Origin: Palsa-504 sp963756575
GTDB lineage: Bacteria; Actinomycetota; Actinomycetes; Streptosporangiales; Streptosporangiaceae
NCBI GenBank assembly: GCA_963756575.1
Contig: CAVWOM010000021.1
Location: 496,001-560,000 of the forward strand
Length of the DNA stretch: 64,000 nt
Direction of reading: 5' to 3'
In this document: positions 27,936 to 37,249 of the stretch, one piece after another
Position numbering within the stretch: the first letter of the stretch is position 1
Layout: each line of letters starts with the position of its first letter
Position numbers and translations under genes: made by a program
Notes under the pieces: model-generated
What the model saw: the letters and a program-made list of their open reading frames with translations, nothing else
What the model was told of the DNA's origin: nothing
Database searches by the model: none

Positions 27936-28841
27936 ATGGCGAAGCTGCCCGGCGCGGTTCAAGGTGCCCGCATCGTCGGCCAGCAGTACGCGCGAGCCCA
28001 GCGGCAGAAGAGCCCCGACGGGCGGATGCCGCTGTTCGACCACCTGCGGGAGCTGCGCAACCGGGTGGTCAAGAGCGGCCTGGCGCTCATCGCCGGGATG
28101 ATCGTCGGGTTCGTGTTCTTCACCCCGGTCTGGCACTTCATCGAGCGGCCGCTGTGCGAGGCCACCATCCGCGGCGTCACCGGGTGCCGGACCCTGGGGA
28201 CGAACCAGCTGGTGCTCAACGGGCCGCTGGACGCGTTCTACCTGCGGGTCAAGGTCGCCTTGATCACCGGGATCCTGCTGTCCTGCCCGGTCTGGCTCTA
28301 CCAGCTGTGGTCGTTCATCGCGCCCGGGCTGCACGCCCGGGAGAAGCGGTGGGGCCGCATCTTCCTGGCCACCGCGGTGCCGCTGTTCGCCGCCGGGAAC
28401 GTCCTGGCCTACCTCTCGCTCGGCCGGTCCATGCACTACCTGCTCGGCCTGACCCCCGGCGGGGTGTCGAACCTGATCCAGGTCGACCTGTACATGAGCT
28501 TCGTCATGACCATCCTGCTCGCGTTCGGGGCCGCGTTCGAGCTGCCGCTGCTGATCGTCATGCTGAACCTGGCCGGCATCTTGACCCACGCCCGGTTCCG
28601 CAAATGGCGCCGGATGATGATCTTCGGGATCTTCCTCATCGCCGGCGTCGCCAACCCCAGCCCCGACCCCATCACCATGCTCATCCTCGGCGGCGCCTGC
28701 GTCGCCTTGGTCGAGGTGGCCGAGCTCATCGTGTGGTCCAACGACCGCCGCCGCGGCCGCCTGCACCCCGACCCCTACGAAGGCCTGGCCGACGACGAGC
28801 TGTCCCCGCTCGACCACGGGCCGCTAGATGATCGACCCTAG
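27936..28841 (+). CDS. tatC: Sec-independent translocase subunit TatC
   Basis: A 301-residue six-helix membrane protein that recognises twin-arginine signal peptides. The conserved cytoplasmic N-terminal box MPLFDHLRELRNRVVKSG is present, as is the helix 3-4 region SFIAPGLHAREKRW and the NPSPDP loop near residue 245. It forms an operon with tatA. The long charged C-terminus is typical of high-GC actinobacteria. RGRLHPDPYEGL is part of that tail. Confidence 0.94.
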   Translation: MAKLPGAVQGARIVGQQYARAQRQKSPDGRMPLFDHLRELRNRVVKSGLALIAGMIVGFVFFTPVWHFIERPLCEATIRGVTGCRTLGTNQLVLNGPLDAFYLRVKVALITGILLSCPVWLYQLWSFIAPGLHAREKRWGRIFLATAVPLFAAGNVLAYLSLGRSMHYLLGLTPGGVSNLIQVDLYMSFVMTILLAFGAAFELPLLIVMLNLAGILTHARFRKWRRMMIFGIFLIAGVANPSPDPITMLILGGACVALVEVAELIVWSNDRRRGRLHPDPYEGLADDELSPLDHGPLDDRP

Positions 28842-28922
28842 AGCTTAATAAGTGGCCACCCAAACGGGATTTTCGTAGCATGGTGCCCGCAGCGGATGCC
28901 AACAGACGGGGAAATCAAGGGC

Positions 28923-31157
28923 ATGGTGCGCCATAACAGCGCGACGCGGCAGGCTCGGAACGGAAACGGGAACGGGGTGTTCGCCTGGCTCGGCCAGGTG
29001 GCGGTGCGACATCCGTGGCGGGTGATCGCACTGTGGATCGTGGCCGCGGTCGCGGTCATCGCCACCTCTCCCGGCCTGCCCACGACCAGTAACGAGAGCA
29101 GCTTCCTGCCCAGCAGCTACGAGTCCATCCGGGCGTCGAACCTGCAGGACCAGGCCTTTCCGCAGGCCAGCAACGTAACCGCCAACGCCGCCATCATCGT
29201 GTTCGCGAAGGCCGGCGGCGGGCCGCTGACCGCGGCCGACTCGGCCAAGGTCAAGTCGGTCGTCCAGGCCGTCGCGGCGAAGCACGTCAAGAACATCCTC
29301 TCGGTCACCGCGGCCCCGCCGTCGTCGAACCACCTGGTCCAGGCGGCCGCCGTCGCCATGCCCAACAGCGTGGTCAACGGCAACGGCAACGACGCGGGCG
29401 ACGCCATCAAGGTGCTGCGCGCCGACATCAAGCCGCTGGTGGCCGGGACCGGCCTGACCGAGGGCATCACCGGCTCGGCCGCCCAGCAACTCGACAGCCA
29501 GCAGTCGAGCAACCGGGCCGACCAGATCGTCCTGCTGTCCACGCTGATCCTGATCTTGATCCTGCTGCTGATCATCTTCCGCAGCCCGGTCATCGCGTTC
29601 ATGCCGCTGATCTTGATCGCGATCGTCTCCCAGGTGGCGACCGGGCTGATCGCGGACGTCAACCAGGCCCTCAACCTGGGCACCGACAGCTCGGTCTCGA
29701 CCATCCTCATCGTGGTCCTGTTCGGCATCGGGACGGACTACATCCTGTTCCTGATGTTCCGCTACCGCGAGGCGCTGCGGGCCGGCGAGGACAGCAAGCA
29801 GGCGATGGTCAGCGCGGTCACCCGGGCCGGGCGGGCCATCGCCACCGCGGCCGGCGTGGTCATCGTGGCCTTCCTCGCGCTGCTGCTGTCCACCCTCAGC
29901 GTGCTGCGGTCGATCGGCCCGGCGCTCGCGATCGCGGTCGCCGTGACCCTCCTCGCCAACCTCACCCTGGTCCCGGCCGTCGTGTCGCTGCTCGGCACCA
30001 AGGTGTTCTGGCCGTCCAAGGCGTGGCAGCGGGAGCCGGCCAGCGCCCGGTACGCCGCGATCGGTGAGTCCATGCGCCGCCGCCCGGTGGTCTACGCGGC
30101 CGTGGCCGGCCTGCTGCTGGCCGCGCTCTCGGTCGCGGCGTTCAGCTTCAAGCCCACGTTCGACCTGGGCTCGGCCGGCATCCCGGCCAGCGCCGAGTCG
30201 CAGACCGCGCTGAAGACGCTGGAGAAGGGGCTGCCGCCCGGGGCCACCGACCCGACCGTGGTCCTGCTGCACGCCCGGTCCGGGCCGCTGAACACGGCGG
30301 ACCTGACCGCCTACCAGGCCAAGCTGAAGGCCCTGCCGGACGTGGGCGCGGTGTCGCCGGCGCAGGTCAGCGCGAGTAGGGCCACCGCCGCGTACACGGT
30401 CACGCTCACCCTCGACCCGACGTCCACCACGGCCGTGCACGCGGTCGAGGGGCCGATCGAGGCCGGCGCTCACGCCGCCGCTCCGGCGGGCACCTACGCG
30501 CTGGTCGGCGGCACCACCGCCGTCTTCGCCGATATCCAGAAGGCGGTCAACCACGACTACGCGCTGGTGTTCCCGGTGGCGGCCGCCATCATCTTGGTCA
30601 TGCTCGGGCTGATGCTGCGCAGCCTGGTGGCGCCGTGGTACCTGATGGCCTCGGTCGGCCTGGGCTTCGGCGCGGCCCTCGGCGCCACGGTGCTGTTCTT
30701 CCAGGACGTGCGCGGCCAGGCCGGGCTGGTCTTCCTGCTGCCCGTCTACATCTACGTGTTCGTCGTCGCGCTGGGCACCGACTACAACATCTTGATGGTC
30801 GCGCGACTGCGGGAGGAGACCGCCGAGGGCCGGTCGCCGCGGGAGGCCGCCGCCCTGGCCCTGCGGCACGCCGGCCCGACGGTCGGCGCGGCCGGCCTGA
30901 TCCTGGCCGGGACGTTCGCCTCGCTGGCGCTGGCCGGCAACAGCATCCTGGCCCAGCTCGGCTTCGCCGTCTCCAGCGGCATCGTGCTGGCCGCCTTCGT
31001 GGTCGCGACGTTCTTCACCCCGAGCGTCACCGCCCTGGTCGGCCGCGCCGCCTGGTGGCCCGGCGACGCCGGCCCGCCTCCGCGCGCAAGGGAAACCGTC
31101 CCTGCGGCCCGCCCGGAAGCCCCGGGCGTCCCCTCGGGCAGACACCGCCGCGACTGA
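28923..31157 (+). CDS. MMPL-family RND transporter
   Basis: A protein of about 744 residues with the twelve-helix MMPL layout: one N-terminal helix, a large extracytoplasmic domain, five helices, then the same again. Diagnostic blocks are GIGTDYILFLMFRYRE in the first half and ALGTDYNILMVARLREE in the second, each with the proton-relay Asp. It exports lipids or drugs, or confers resistance, in actinobacteria. ATG 28896 is an in-frame alternative start. It lies 81 bp after tatC in the same direction, and no regulator adjoins it. Confidence 0.92.
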   Translation: MVRHNSATRQARNGNGNGVFAWLGQVAVRHPWRVIALWIVAAVAVIATSPGLPTTSNESSFLPSSYESIRASNLQDQAFPQASNVTANAAIIVFAKAGGGPLTAADSAKVKSVVQAVAAKHVKNILSVTAAPPSSNHLVQAAAVAMPNSVVNGNGNDAGDAIKVLRADIKPLVAGTGLTEGITGSAAQQLDSQQSSNRADQIVLLSTLILILILLLIIFRSPVIAFMPLILIAIVSQVATGLIADVNQALNLGTDSSVSTILIVVLFGIGTDYILFLMFRYREALRAGEDSKQAMVSAVTRAGRAIATAAGVVIVAFLALLLSTLSVLRSIGPALAIAVAVTLLANLTLVPAVVSLLGTKVFWPSKAWQREPASARYAAIGESMRRRPVVYAAVAGLLLAALSVAAFSFKPTFDLGSAGIPASAESQTALKTLEKGLPPGATDPTVVLLHARSGPLNTADLTAYQAKLKALPDVGAVSPAQVSASRATAAYTVTLTLDPTSTTAVHAVEGPIEAGAHAAAPAGTYALVGGTTAVFADIQKAVNHDYALVFPVAAAIILVMLGLMLRSLVAPWYLMASVGLGFGAALGATVLFFQDVRGQAGLVFLLPVYIYVFVVALGTDYNILMVARLREETAEGRSPREAAALALRHAGPTVGAAGLILAGTFASLALAGNSILAQLGFAVSSGIVLAAFVVATFFTPSVTALVGRAAWWPGDAGPPPRARETVPAARPEAPGVPSGRHRRD

Positions 31158-31222
31158 CGGCGGACGGGACCGGGCCGCCGGCCGCTAGCCGCCGGCGGTG
31201 GCCGGGGTCTACTATCCGCCTG

Positions 31223-32644
31223 GTGAGCGCCCTGGACATCCTGGCCGGCCGCCTGCCCGCGGGCACGGTCAGCACCGACCCGAACATCCGGACCGAACGG
31301 GCTATCGACTCGTGGACCCTCGACCTGCTTCGCCGGGTCCGGGGGGACGAACTCCCCGGGCCGGACGCGGTCGTCTTCCCCGCCCGCACCGAGGAAGTGG
31401 CCACCGTGCTGTCCTGGGCCACGGTGACCGGGACGCAGGTGATCCCGCGCGGCGCGGGTTCCGGGGTGTGCGGCGGCGCCCAGGCGCAGGCCGGCCCGGT
31501 AGGCGCCGGCCTGGTGGTCCTGGACCTGTCCCGGATGGACCGCATCGGCGACGTCAACCTGGTCGCGCAGACGGTGACGGCCGAGGCCGGGGTGCGCGGC
31601 GACCGGCTCGAGGAAGCCCTGGCCGGGCACGGCCTCACTACCGGGCACTACCCGCAGTCGATCGCCATCTCCACCGTGGGCGGCTGGATCGCGGCGTCGT
31701 CGGCCGGGCAGGCCTCCACCGGGTACGGCGCCATCGAGGACATCCTGCTCGGGCTGACCGCGGTCCTGCCGACCGGGGAGATCCTGCGCTGCCGGGCCGT
31801 GCCCCGCTCGGCCGCCGGCCCTGACCTGCGGCGGCTCCTGGTCGGCTCGGAGGGCACGCTCGCCGTGGTGACCGAGGCCACGCTGGCCTGCACCGCCCGC
31901 CCGGCCGCCTGGGAGTGGCTGGCCGCCAGCTTCGGTGACTTCGAGATCATGGCCGGAGCGCTCAGGGAAGTGAGGCGGGCCGGGACCGGCGCGGCCGTGC
32001 TGCGCGGCTACGACGAGACCGACGCCCAGTTCAGCTTCGGCCCGCTCGGCCACGCGGGCGGGTGCGTCGGACTGGCCGGGTTCCCGGCGGACCGGCCCGG
32101 GCTCGCGGCCAGGAAGGAAGCCGCCGCCGCGATCATGCGGACGGCCGGGACCGACCTCGGCGCTGGCTACGGCACCCGCTGGGAGCAGCACCGCAACGAC
32201 GCCGTGCAGACCTACGCGCAGGTCATGGGGCCCGAGCGCGCGTTCGGCGCCGGGGCGATCGTGGACACGATGGAGGTCGCCGGGCTCTGGTCCGCCGTGC
32301 CCCGGCTGTACCAGGGGATCACAGGAGCCCTGGCCCCGTTCACCGAGCTCGTCGGCTGCCACCTGTCCCACGTGTACCCGTCCGGCTCCTCGCTGTACTT
32401 CACCTTCCTGATCAACGGCGCCGACGAGCAAGACGCCGAGACCCGGTACCGCCAGGCCTGGGACCAGGCCGCGGCGAGCTGCGCCGGGGCGGGCGGCACC
32501 ATCACCCACCACCACGGCGTCGGACGGCTGAAGGCGCCCTACCTCGCGGCGGAACTCGGCCCGGCGGGTACGGCCGTGCTGGACCGGATCCGGGCCGCCC
32601 TCGATCCGGCCCAGATCATGAACCCCGGCGGCCTGCGGCCATGA
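31223..32644 (+). CDS. FAD-linked oxidase of the alkyl-DHAP synthase (AGPS) type
   Basis: A 473-residue PCMH-type flavoprotein. FAD-binding loops IPRGAGSGVCGG and GAIEDILLGLTAVLPTGEI, and the C-terminal motif THHHGVGRLKAPYL with the His triad, mark alkylglycerone-phosphate synthases rather than glycolate oxidases. This enzyme exchanges the acyl chain of acyl-DHAP for an alkyl ether. GTG start at 31223. ATGA overlap with a lipid kinase gene, and a convergent glpD nearby, suit glycerolipid metabolism. D-lactate dehydrogenase-like function is the main alternative. Confidence 0.82.
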   Translation: MSALDILAGRLPAGTVSTDPNIRTERAIDSWTLDLLRRVRGDELPGPDAVVFPARTEEVATVLSWATVTGTQVIPRGAGSGVCGGAQAQAGPVGAGLVVLDLSRMDRIGDVNLVAQTVTAEAGVRGDRLEEALAGHGLTTGHYPQSIAISTVGGWIAASSAGQASTGYGAIEDILLGLTAVLPTGEILRCRAVPRSAAGPDLRRLLVGSEGTLAVVTEATLACTARPAAWEWLAASFGDFEIMAGALREVRRAGTGAAVLRGYDETDAQFSFGPLGHAGGCVGLAGFPADRPGLAARKEAAAAIMRTAGTDLGAGYGTRWEQHRNDAVQTYAQVMGPERAFGAGAIVDTMEVAGLWSAVPRLYQGITGALAPFTELVGCHLSHVYPSGSSLYFTFLINGADEQDAETRYRQAWDQAAASCAGAGGTITHHHGVGRLKAPYLAAELGPAGTAVLDRIRAALDPAQIMNPGGLRP

Positions 32645-33564
32645 GCAGCCCCTTCGGCCCGCTGGTGCTCATCGCCAACCTCCAGGCGGGCCGCGGCAAG
32701 GTAGCCGCGGCGCTGCCCGGAGTCGAGCGTGTCCTGCGCGAAGCGGGCCTGGACTACCGGATCGTGCGCACCACCCATCCCGGCCACGCCACCGAAGCCG
32801 CCCGGGCGGCCCTGCGGGACGGCGAGCGCTTCCTGGTCGCCGTCGGCGGCGACGGCACCGTGCACGAGGTGGTCAACGGGATGATCGAGGCCGGCCGGCC
32901 GGTCGCGCCGGACGCCGTGCTCGGGGTGGTGGCGGCCGGTTCCGGGTGTGACTTCGTGAAGTCGTTCGGGCGGCCGGGGGACGCGGTCGCGTCCGCCGGG
33001 CACCTGGCCGGGGACCGCGTCCAGGCCATCGACGTGGGCACCGTCACCTGCGCCGGCCAGGACCAGCCGCGGTACTTCGTCAACATCGCCGAGGCCGGCC
33101 TGGGCGGCGCGGTGGTGGCCCGGACGGCCGGCCTCACCCGGGCCGGGCGCCTCCTCGGCGGGGCCAAGTACGCGGCCGGGTTCTGGCTGACCCTGCCGCG
33201 GTTCCGGCCGGCGCCGGTCCGGCTCGACGCCGACGGCCACGCCTACGCCTGGCGGGCGTTCAACGTGGTCGTGGCCAACTGCCGGTTCTACGGCGGCGGC
33301 ATGCAGATCTCGCCGAACTCCGACCCGGGCGACGGCCTGCTCGACGTGCTCGTCATGACCGGGCCGAAATCCGACTCGTTCACCACCCTCCCCAAGGTCT
33401 ACCGGGGCGCGCACCTGCCACACCGCCACATCGCCGAGCTGCGGGCCGGGCAGCTGCGCGTGGCGGCGGACCCGCCCTTCCCGGTCGAGGCGGACGGGGA
33501 GATCCTGGGCTCGACGCCGGCCTCGTTCGGCATCATCCCCGGGGTGATCAGGCTGAAGGTGTGA
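32641..33564 (+). CDS. Diacylglycerol kinase-family lipid kinase
   Basis: A 307-residue DagK/YegS-type kinase. It shows LIANLQAGRGK at the N-terminus, the nucleotide motif VAVGGDGTVHEVVNGM near residue 75, a Gly-rich AAGSGCDFVKSFG and the C-terminal beta-sandwich ending VEADGEILGSTPASF. It would phosphorylate a diacylglycerol, an alkylacylglycerol or a related lipid at the membrane. The start lies within the AGPS-like gene's stop (ATGA), so the two products are probably made together. The last 17 bp overlap the convergent glpD 3' end. Confidence 0.9.
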   Translation: MSSPFGPLVLIANLQAGRGKVAAALPGVERVLREAGLDYRIVRTTHPGHATEAARAALRDGERFLVAVGGDGTVHEVVNGMIEAGRPVAPDAVLGVVAAGSGCDFVKSFGRPGDAVASAGHLAGDRVQAIDVGTVTCAGQDQPRYFVNIAEAGLGGAVVARTAGLTRAGRLLGGAKYAAGFWLTLPRFRPAPVRLDADGHAYAWRAFNVVVANCRFYGGGMQISPNSDPGDGLLDVLVMTGPKSDSFTTLPKVYRGAHLPHRHIAELRAGQLRVAADPPFPVEADGEILGSTPASFGIIPGVIRLKV

Positions 33565-35050
33565 GCCGGACGGACGCGTCGCGGGTGGTCAGCCGGGTCC
33601 GCCGGACCAGCACGTCGGAGTCGGTGAGGGCCATCTCGCGGCTGCGGGCCAGGTTCAGCTCGACGGCCAGCACCGGCAGGCCCGGCACGGCCGGCTCGCC
33701 CAGCGACCGGTCCGCCTCGATCAGCGCGACCGCCGCCCGCCAGTCGTCGCCGTAGCGCTGCACCAGCCGGACCGCGACCCGCGGCGCCAGGCCCAGCCGG
33801 GCCGCCTCACCCCGGGCCAGCCGTACCGCCGCGGCGGGCGATCCGTGCAGCCCCAGCGGGATGTCCCGGGTCCGGCACGGGGCGGTGTTCCCGAGCGCGG
33901 CGGCCACCCGGTCCACCAGGTCCTGCGCCATGGCCCGGTAGGTGGTCAGCTTGCCGCCGGTGATGGTGAACAGCCCCGGCGGCTGGTCGAATATCGCGTG
34001 CTTCCGGGACAGGTCCGCGGTCCGGGCGTCCCCGCCCAGCAGGGGGCGCAGCCCGGCCCAGGACGCCACCACGTCGCGCCCGGTCACGCCGGGGAACAGC
34101 GGGGTCACCGCGGACAGGATGTAGTCCCGGTCGGCGCCGGTGACCGCCGGGTGGTCCAGGTCGCCGTCGTAGGGGGTGTCGGTGGTCCCGGCGTACACCC
34201 GGTCCTCCCACGGCACGATGAACACGTACCGCCCGTCGGCCGCGGGCGCCACCATGGCCGCCGTGGTCCGCACCGCGCCCGGCGCGAACACCAGGTGCAC
34301 GCCCTTGCTGGGGGAGAGGCTGATCCCGGTGCCGGGGCCCTGAGCTAGCCCGGCGATCTCGGCGGCCCAGATCCCGGCCGCGTTGACCACGGCCCGGGCC
34401 CGGACCTCGAGCCGCTGCCCGGTCAGCTCGTCCGTCACCGCCGCGCCGGTCACCCGGCCCTGGCCCAGCAGCCCCGTCACCCGGGTGTGGTTGGCCAGCT
34501 GGGCGCCCGCCGCGTAGGCCGCCCGGGCCACCTCGATCGTCAGCCGGGCGTCGTCGGTCTGGCACTCGAAGTACCGCACCCCGCGGGTCCGCCCGCCGAG
34601 CCCGGGGATGGCCGCCGCGACCTGGTCGGCGCTCACGCCCTGGTGGTAGCCGATGTTCCGGCCCGCCGCGAGCGCCTCGTACGCCGTCAGCCCGGCCCGG
34701 TACGTCAGCCGGCGCCGCAGATCGCCGGCCAGCATGTACATCGGCACCGGCCGGACCAGGTGCGGCGCCAGCCGGTACAGGATGCCCCGCTCCCGCAGCG
34801 ACTCCCGGACCAGCCCGATGTCCCCGTGCTCCAGGTAGCGCAGCCCGCCGTGGACCAGTCGCGACGAGCGCCCCGAGGTCCCGGCGGCGAAGTCGTCCTT
34901 CTCCACCAGGGCCACCGACAGCCCGCGGGTCGCGGCGTCGAGCGCGATCCCCGTCCCGGTGATCCCGCCCCCGATGACCAGCACGTCGAAGGTGTCCTCG
35001 GCCATCCGGCCCAGGCTGGCCGCACGGGTCTGCGCGGAAAACGTCAGCAC
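33548..35050 (-). CDS. glpD: Aerobic glycerol-3-phosphate dehydrogenase
   Basis: A 500-residue FAD-dependent GlpD that oxidises sn-glycerol-3-phosphate to dihydroxyacetone phosphate and feeds the quinone pool. It shows VLVIGGGITGTGIALDAATRG, the family stretch SRSSRLVHGGLRYLEHGD, the active-site region ITGGKLTTYRAMAQD, and a helical C-terminal domain. GTG 35050 retains the conserved leading segment LTFSAQTRAASL; ATG 35006 is the alternative. Its product DHAP is the precursor for acyl-DHAP, which links it to the AGPS-like gene next door. Confidence 0.92.
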   Translation of the reverse strand: MLTFSAQTRAASLGRMAEDTFDVLVIGGGITGTGIALDAATRGLSVALVEKDDFAAGTSGRSSRLVHGGLRYLEHGDIGLVRESLRERGILYRLAPHLVRPVPMYMLAGDLRRRLTYRAGLTAYEALAAGRNIGYHQGVSADQVAAAIPGLGGRTRGVRYFECQTDDARLTIEVARAAYAAGAQLANHTRVTGLLGQGRVTGAAVTDELTGQRLEVRARAVVNAAGIWAAEIAGLAQGPGTGISLSPSKGVHLVFAPGAVRTTAAMVAPAADGRYVFIVPWEDRVYAGTTDTPYDGDLDHPAVTGADRDYILSAVTPLFPGVTGRDVVASWAGLRPLLGGDARTADLSRKHAIFDQPPGLFTITGGKLTTYRAMAQDLVDRVAAALGNTAPCRTRDIPLGLHGSPAAAVRLARGEAARLGLAPRVAVRLVQRYGDDWRAAVALIEADRSLGEPAVPGLPVLAVELNLARSREMALTDSDVLVRRTRLTTRDASVRLTPSA

Positions 35051-35072
35051 CAGCCGATGGTAACGCCGGGAC

Positions 35073-35450
35073 CTCGTGGTCAGCGTGGCCCACGCGGGCG
35101 GGGTCGACCCGGAGGCCACCGCGTCCACCGCCGAGATGCGCGCCGCCCTGGTCCGCGAGACCCCGCGGCTGATGAAGCTGGCCAACGTCCGGGTGGCCGG
35201 GGTCCACGTCCTCGTCGAGGGCACCCTCGGCGAGTACTCGGTGCACCTGGGCAGCGGCACGGTACACCGCCGCCCCGGCGGCGCGGTCTGCGTCGTCCCG
35301 GTCGGATCCCAGCACCGCGGCCGGCTGTTCCTGCCGTTCGCCGACGACGACCCCAAGACCGCCGAGATCCTCGCCAAGGTCCTGCTGCTCGCCCGCGACC
35401 ACGAGATCAGGGACCCGGCCATCCTCAGCCAGCTGACCAGCGCCGCGTAA
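35073..35450 (+). pseudogene. Orphan C-terminus of a large DUF4132/DUF7737-type protein
   Basis: About 125 codons match the conserved end of large (>1000-residue) DUF4132-related proteins. Visible blocks are SVAHAGGVDPEATAST, YSVHLGSGTVHRRPGG and HRGRLFLPFADDDPKTAEI, ending DPAILSQLTSAA. No upstream coding remains: glpD begins 23 bp away on the other strand. It looks like the tail of a deleted gene, although an expressed fragment from GTG 35076 is formally possible. Confidence 0.65.
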
Positions 35451-35476
35451 ATCCCCGTGCGCTAAGCTCGGCGTTC

Positions 35477-36298
35477 ATGGCGGAGGGCGGCCGGCCTGTG
35501 CCGGGCATCGACGTGTCGGTCCCGAACGTGGCCCGGATCTACGACTACTGGCTCGGCGGCAAGGACAATTTCGCGGCCGACCGGGAAGCCGCCGACCGTC
35601 AGGCCCGTGCCATCCCGCAGCTGCCGTGGCTCGCCCGGCAGAACCGCGACTTCCTGCAGCGGGCCGTACGCTTCCTGGCCACCGAAGGAATCGGGCAGTT
35701 CCTGGACATCGGCTCGGGGCTGCCCACCAACCAGAACGTCCACGAGGTCGCCCAGCTCGCCAACCCGGACGCGCGCGTGGTGTACGCGGACATCGACCCG
35801 GTGGTGGTCAGCCACGCGCAGGCGCTGCTGTCCGGCGAGCAGGTCACGGCTGTCCCGGGCGACATCTGCCGCCCGGAGGACATCCTCGGCCATCCCGAGG
35901 TCCGGCGGCTGATCGACTTCAGCCAGCCGGTCGCCGTGCTCGCCCTGGCCGTCCTGCACCTCATCCCGGACGAGGCCGGGCCGGCCGCGGCCATGGCCCG
36001 GCTCCGCGACGCCATGGCCCCCGGCAGCTACCTGGTGATCTCCCACGCCGGGGTGGCGACCGCCCACGCCGTGGGCACCCAGCGGCTGACCCCGGCCCTC
36101 CGCGAGCTCGGGGAGGCGGTCAAGGCGTTCCAGCGGGTGCCCGCCCGGACCGAGGACGAGGTGGCTGGCTTCTTCGGCGACCTGACGCTGGCCGAGCCCG
36201 GCCTGACCGACATCTGGGCCTGGCGTCCTGACGGCGACACCGTCCCCACCACCACCGAGGTCATGCGGATCCTCGGCGGGGTGGCGCAGAAAGAATAA
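35477..36298 (+). CDS. SAM-dependent methyltransferase, DUF574 family
   Basis: A 273-residue Rossmann-type methyltransferase of the actinomycete-specific DUF574 group. It opens with PNVARIYDYWLGGKDNF and has the SAM site FLDIGSGLPTNQNVHE, then VYADIDPVVV and VLALAVLHLIPD. Streptomyces and relatives carry dozens of paralogues. Substrates are unknown, and some act near regulatory or defence genes. It is alone here, bounded by the DUF4132 remnant and an AT-rich spacer (36299-36449). Confidence 0.88.
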   Translation: MAEGGRPVPGIDVSVPNVARIYDYWLGGKDNFAADREAADRQARAIPQLPWLARQNRDFLQRAVRFLATEGIGQFLDIGSGLPTNQNVHEVAQLANPDARVVYADIDPVVVSHAQALLSGEQVTAVPGDICRPEDILGHPEVRRLIDFSQPVAVLALAVLHLIPDEAGPAAAMARLRDAMAPGSYLVISHAGVATAHAVGTQRLTPALRELGEAVKAFQRVPARTEDEVAGFFGDLTLAEPGLTDIWAWRPDGDTVPTTTEVMRILGGVAQKE

Positions 36299-36449
36299 CC
36301 GGCCGCTAACTCCCTTATCGGCATTTGTCGCCAGGTATTTATCGCGATGAATTTAGCGCGTGCACCAGGCGGCTTAACCCCGTGTTATTTCCGCAGCTAG
36401 TCCGGGTAATAGAAGGCCGGGGCATAATTGCTGAGAGACGGGGCGGGTC

Positions 36450-37244
36450 TTGAGGTCTTCTTTTGCACTTCTGATCGTGGTGGCATCCGGCACAGTTCTC
36501 GGCTTCACCGGCACCGCGATCGCGGCCAGCCCGCCGCCGGCGGTTCCCTACCAGCCGGTCATGGGGCAGGCTCTGGTCAGCGAGGCGAAGCAGATCATGC
36601 TGGGCGGGAGTCCCTGGACCGGCGGATGCCTGCCGGGCACCGGCACTCCCCGCTGCGTTCCCTATTCGTGGGGCGGCGGTCATGGTGCCCAGCCGGGTCC
36701 CACCGATGGCATCTGCCAGGGCTGGGGCCGGCCCGCCGGGGCGCCCAAGACCCTGTTCGCCGGCCCGGCCTGCGCTGTCTCGGTCACCAAGGCCCACCCG
36801 TACGGCTACGGCGACAACGGGACGTACGGGCTCGACTGCTCCGGGTTCGCCCGCTGGGTCTACGCCCTCGTCTACGGCACCGATGTGCTGGGGCCGGGGA
36901 CCACGACCGGCCAACAGGACCAGCCGAGCCTGACCAAGCTCCCGGCCGGCCAGCAGCAGCAGCCCGGCGACCTCGTGTTCTTCCCCGGTCATGTCGGGAT
37001 CTACGCGGGTAACGGCACCATGGTCGACGAGGCGCAGACCTACAACGCGCCGCTCAAGCCGTCCGGCCACTGGACGCAGGCCTACGCCCGCGTCGATCCA
37101 GTCGGCCAGCACGTCCTGGGCTACTACCGGTTCGCCCCCCCGCCGTCGGCGCCGCCCCCGCTCCCGAGCCCGTCCCCCTGGGCCTGGCCTACGTCGTTCC
37201 CCGGCGACCCGGCCGCTGAGCCGGTGTCGCCGGGGAACGATTAA
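36450..37244 (+). CDS. Secreted NlpC/P60-type peptidoglycan hydrolase
   Basis: A 264-residue exported protein. The signal peptide (SFALLIVVASGTVLGFTG, cut near AIAASP) precedes a cysteine peptidase domain. The catalytic Cys is in YGLDCSGFARWVY and the His in VFFPGHVGIYAGNG. A Pro-rich tail follows. NlpC/P60 enzymes cleave D-Glu-DAP-type stem-peptide bonds. It begins at TTG 36450; no ATG gives the signal peptide. Four extra Cys residues between 55 and 110 may form disulfides. A hairpin overlaps its stop codon. Confidence 0.85.
   Translation: MRSSFALLIVVASGTVLGFTGTAIAASPPPAVPYQPVMGQALVSEAKQIMLGGSPWTGGCLPGTGTPRCVPYSWGGGHGAQPGPTDGICQGWGRPAGAPKTLFAGPACAVSVTKAHPYGYGDNGTYGLDCSGFARWVYALVYGTDVLGPGTTTGQQDQPSLTKLPAGQQQQPGDLVFFPGHVGIYAGNGTMVDEAQTYNAPLKPSGHWTQAYARVDPVGQHVLGYYRFAPPPSAPPPLPSPSPWAWPTSFPGDPAAEPVSPGND
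37196..37238. terminator. Hairpin overlapping the end of the NlpC/P60 gene
   Basis: Perfect 13-bp arms GTTCCCCGGCGAC (37196-37208) and GTCGCCGGGGAAC (37226-37238) close just before the TAA at 37242. An inner GGC/GCC pairing extends the stem. It lies between convergent genes and could terminate transcription in both directions. Confidence 0.65.
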
Positions 37245-37249
37245 TCCGG

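Noticed and set aside
34487..35476. 330-residue N-terminal extension of the DUF574 methyltransferase frame
   Set aside because: The extension is antisense to glpD and overlaps the DUF4132 remnant in another frame. The protein family begins at the ATG at 35477.
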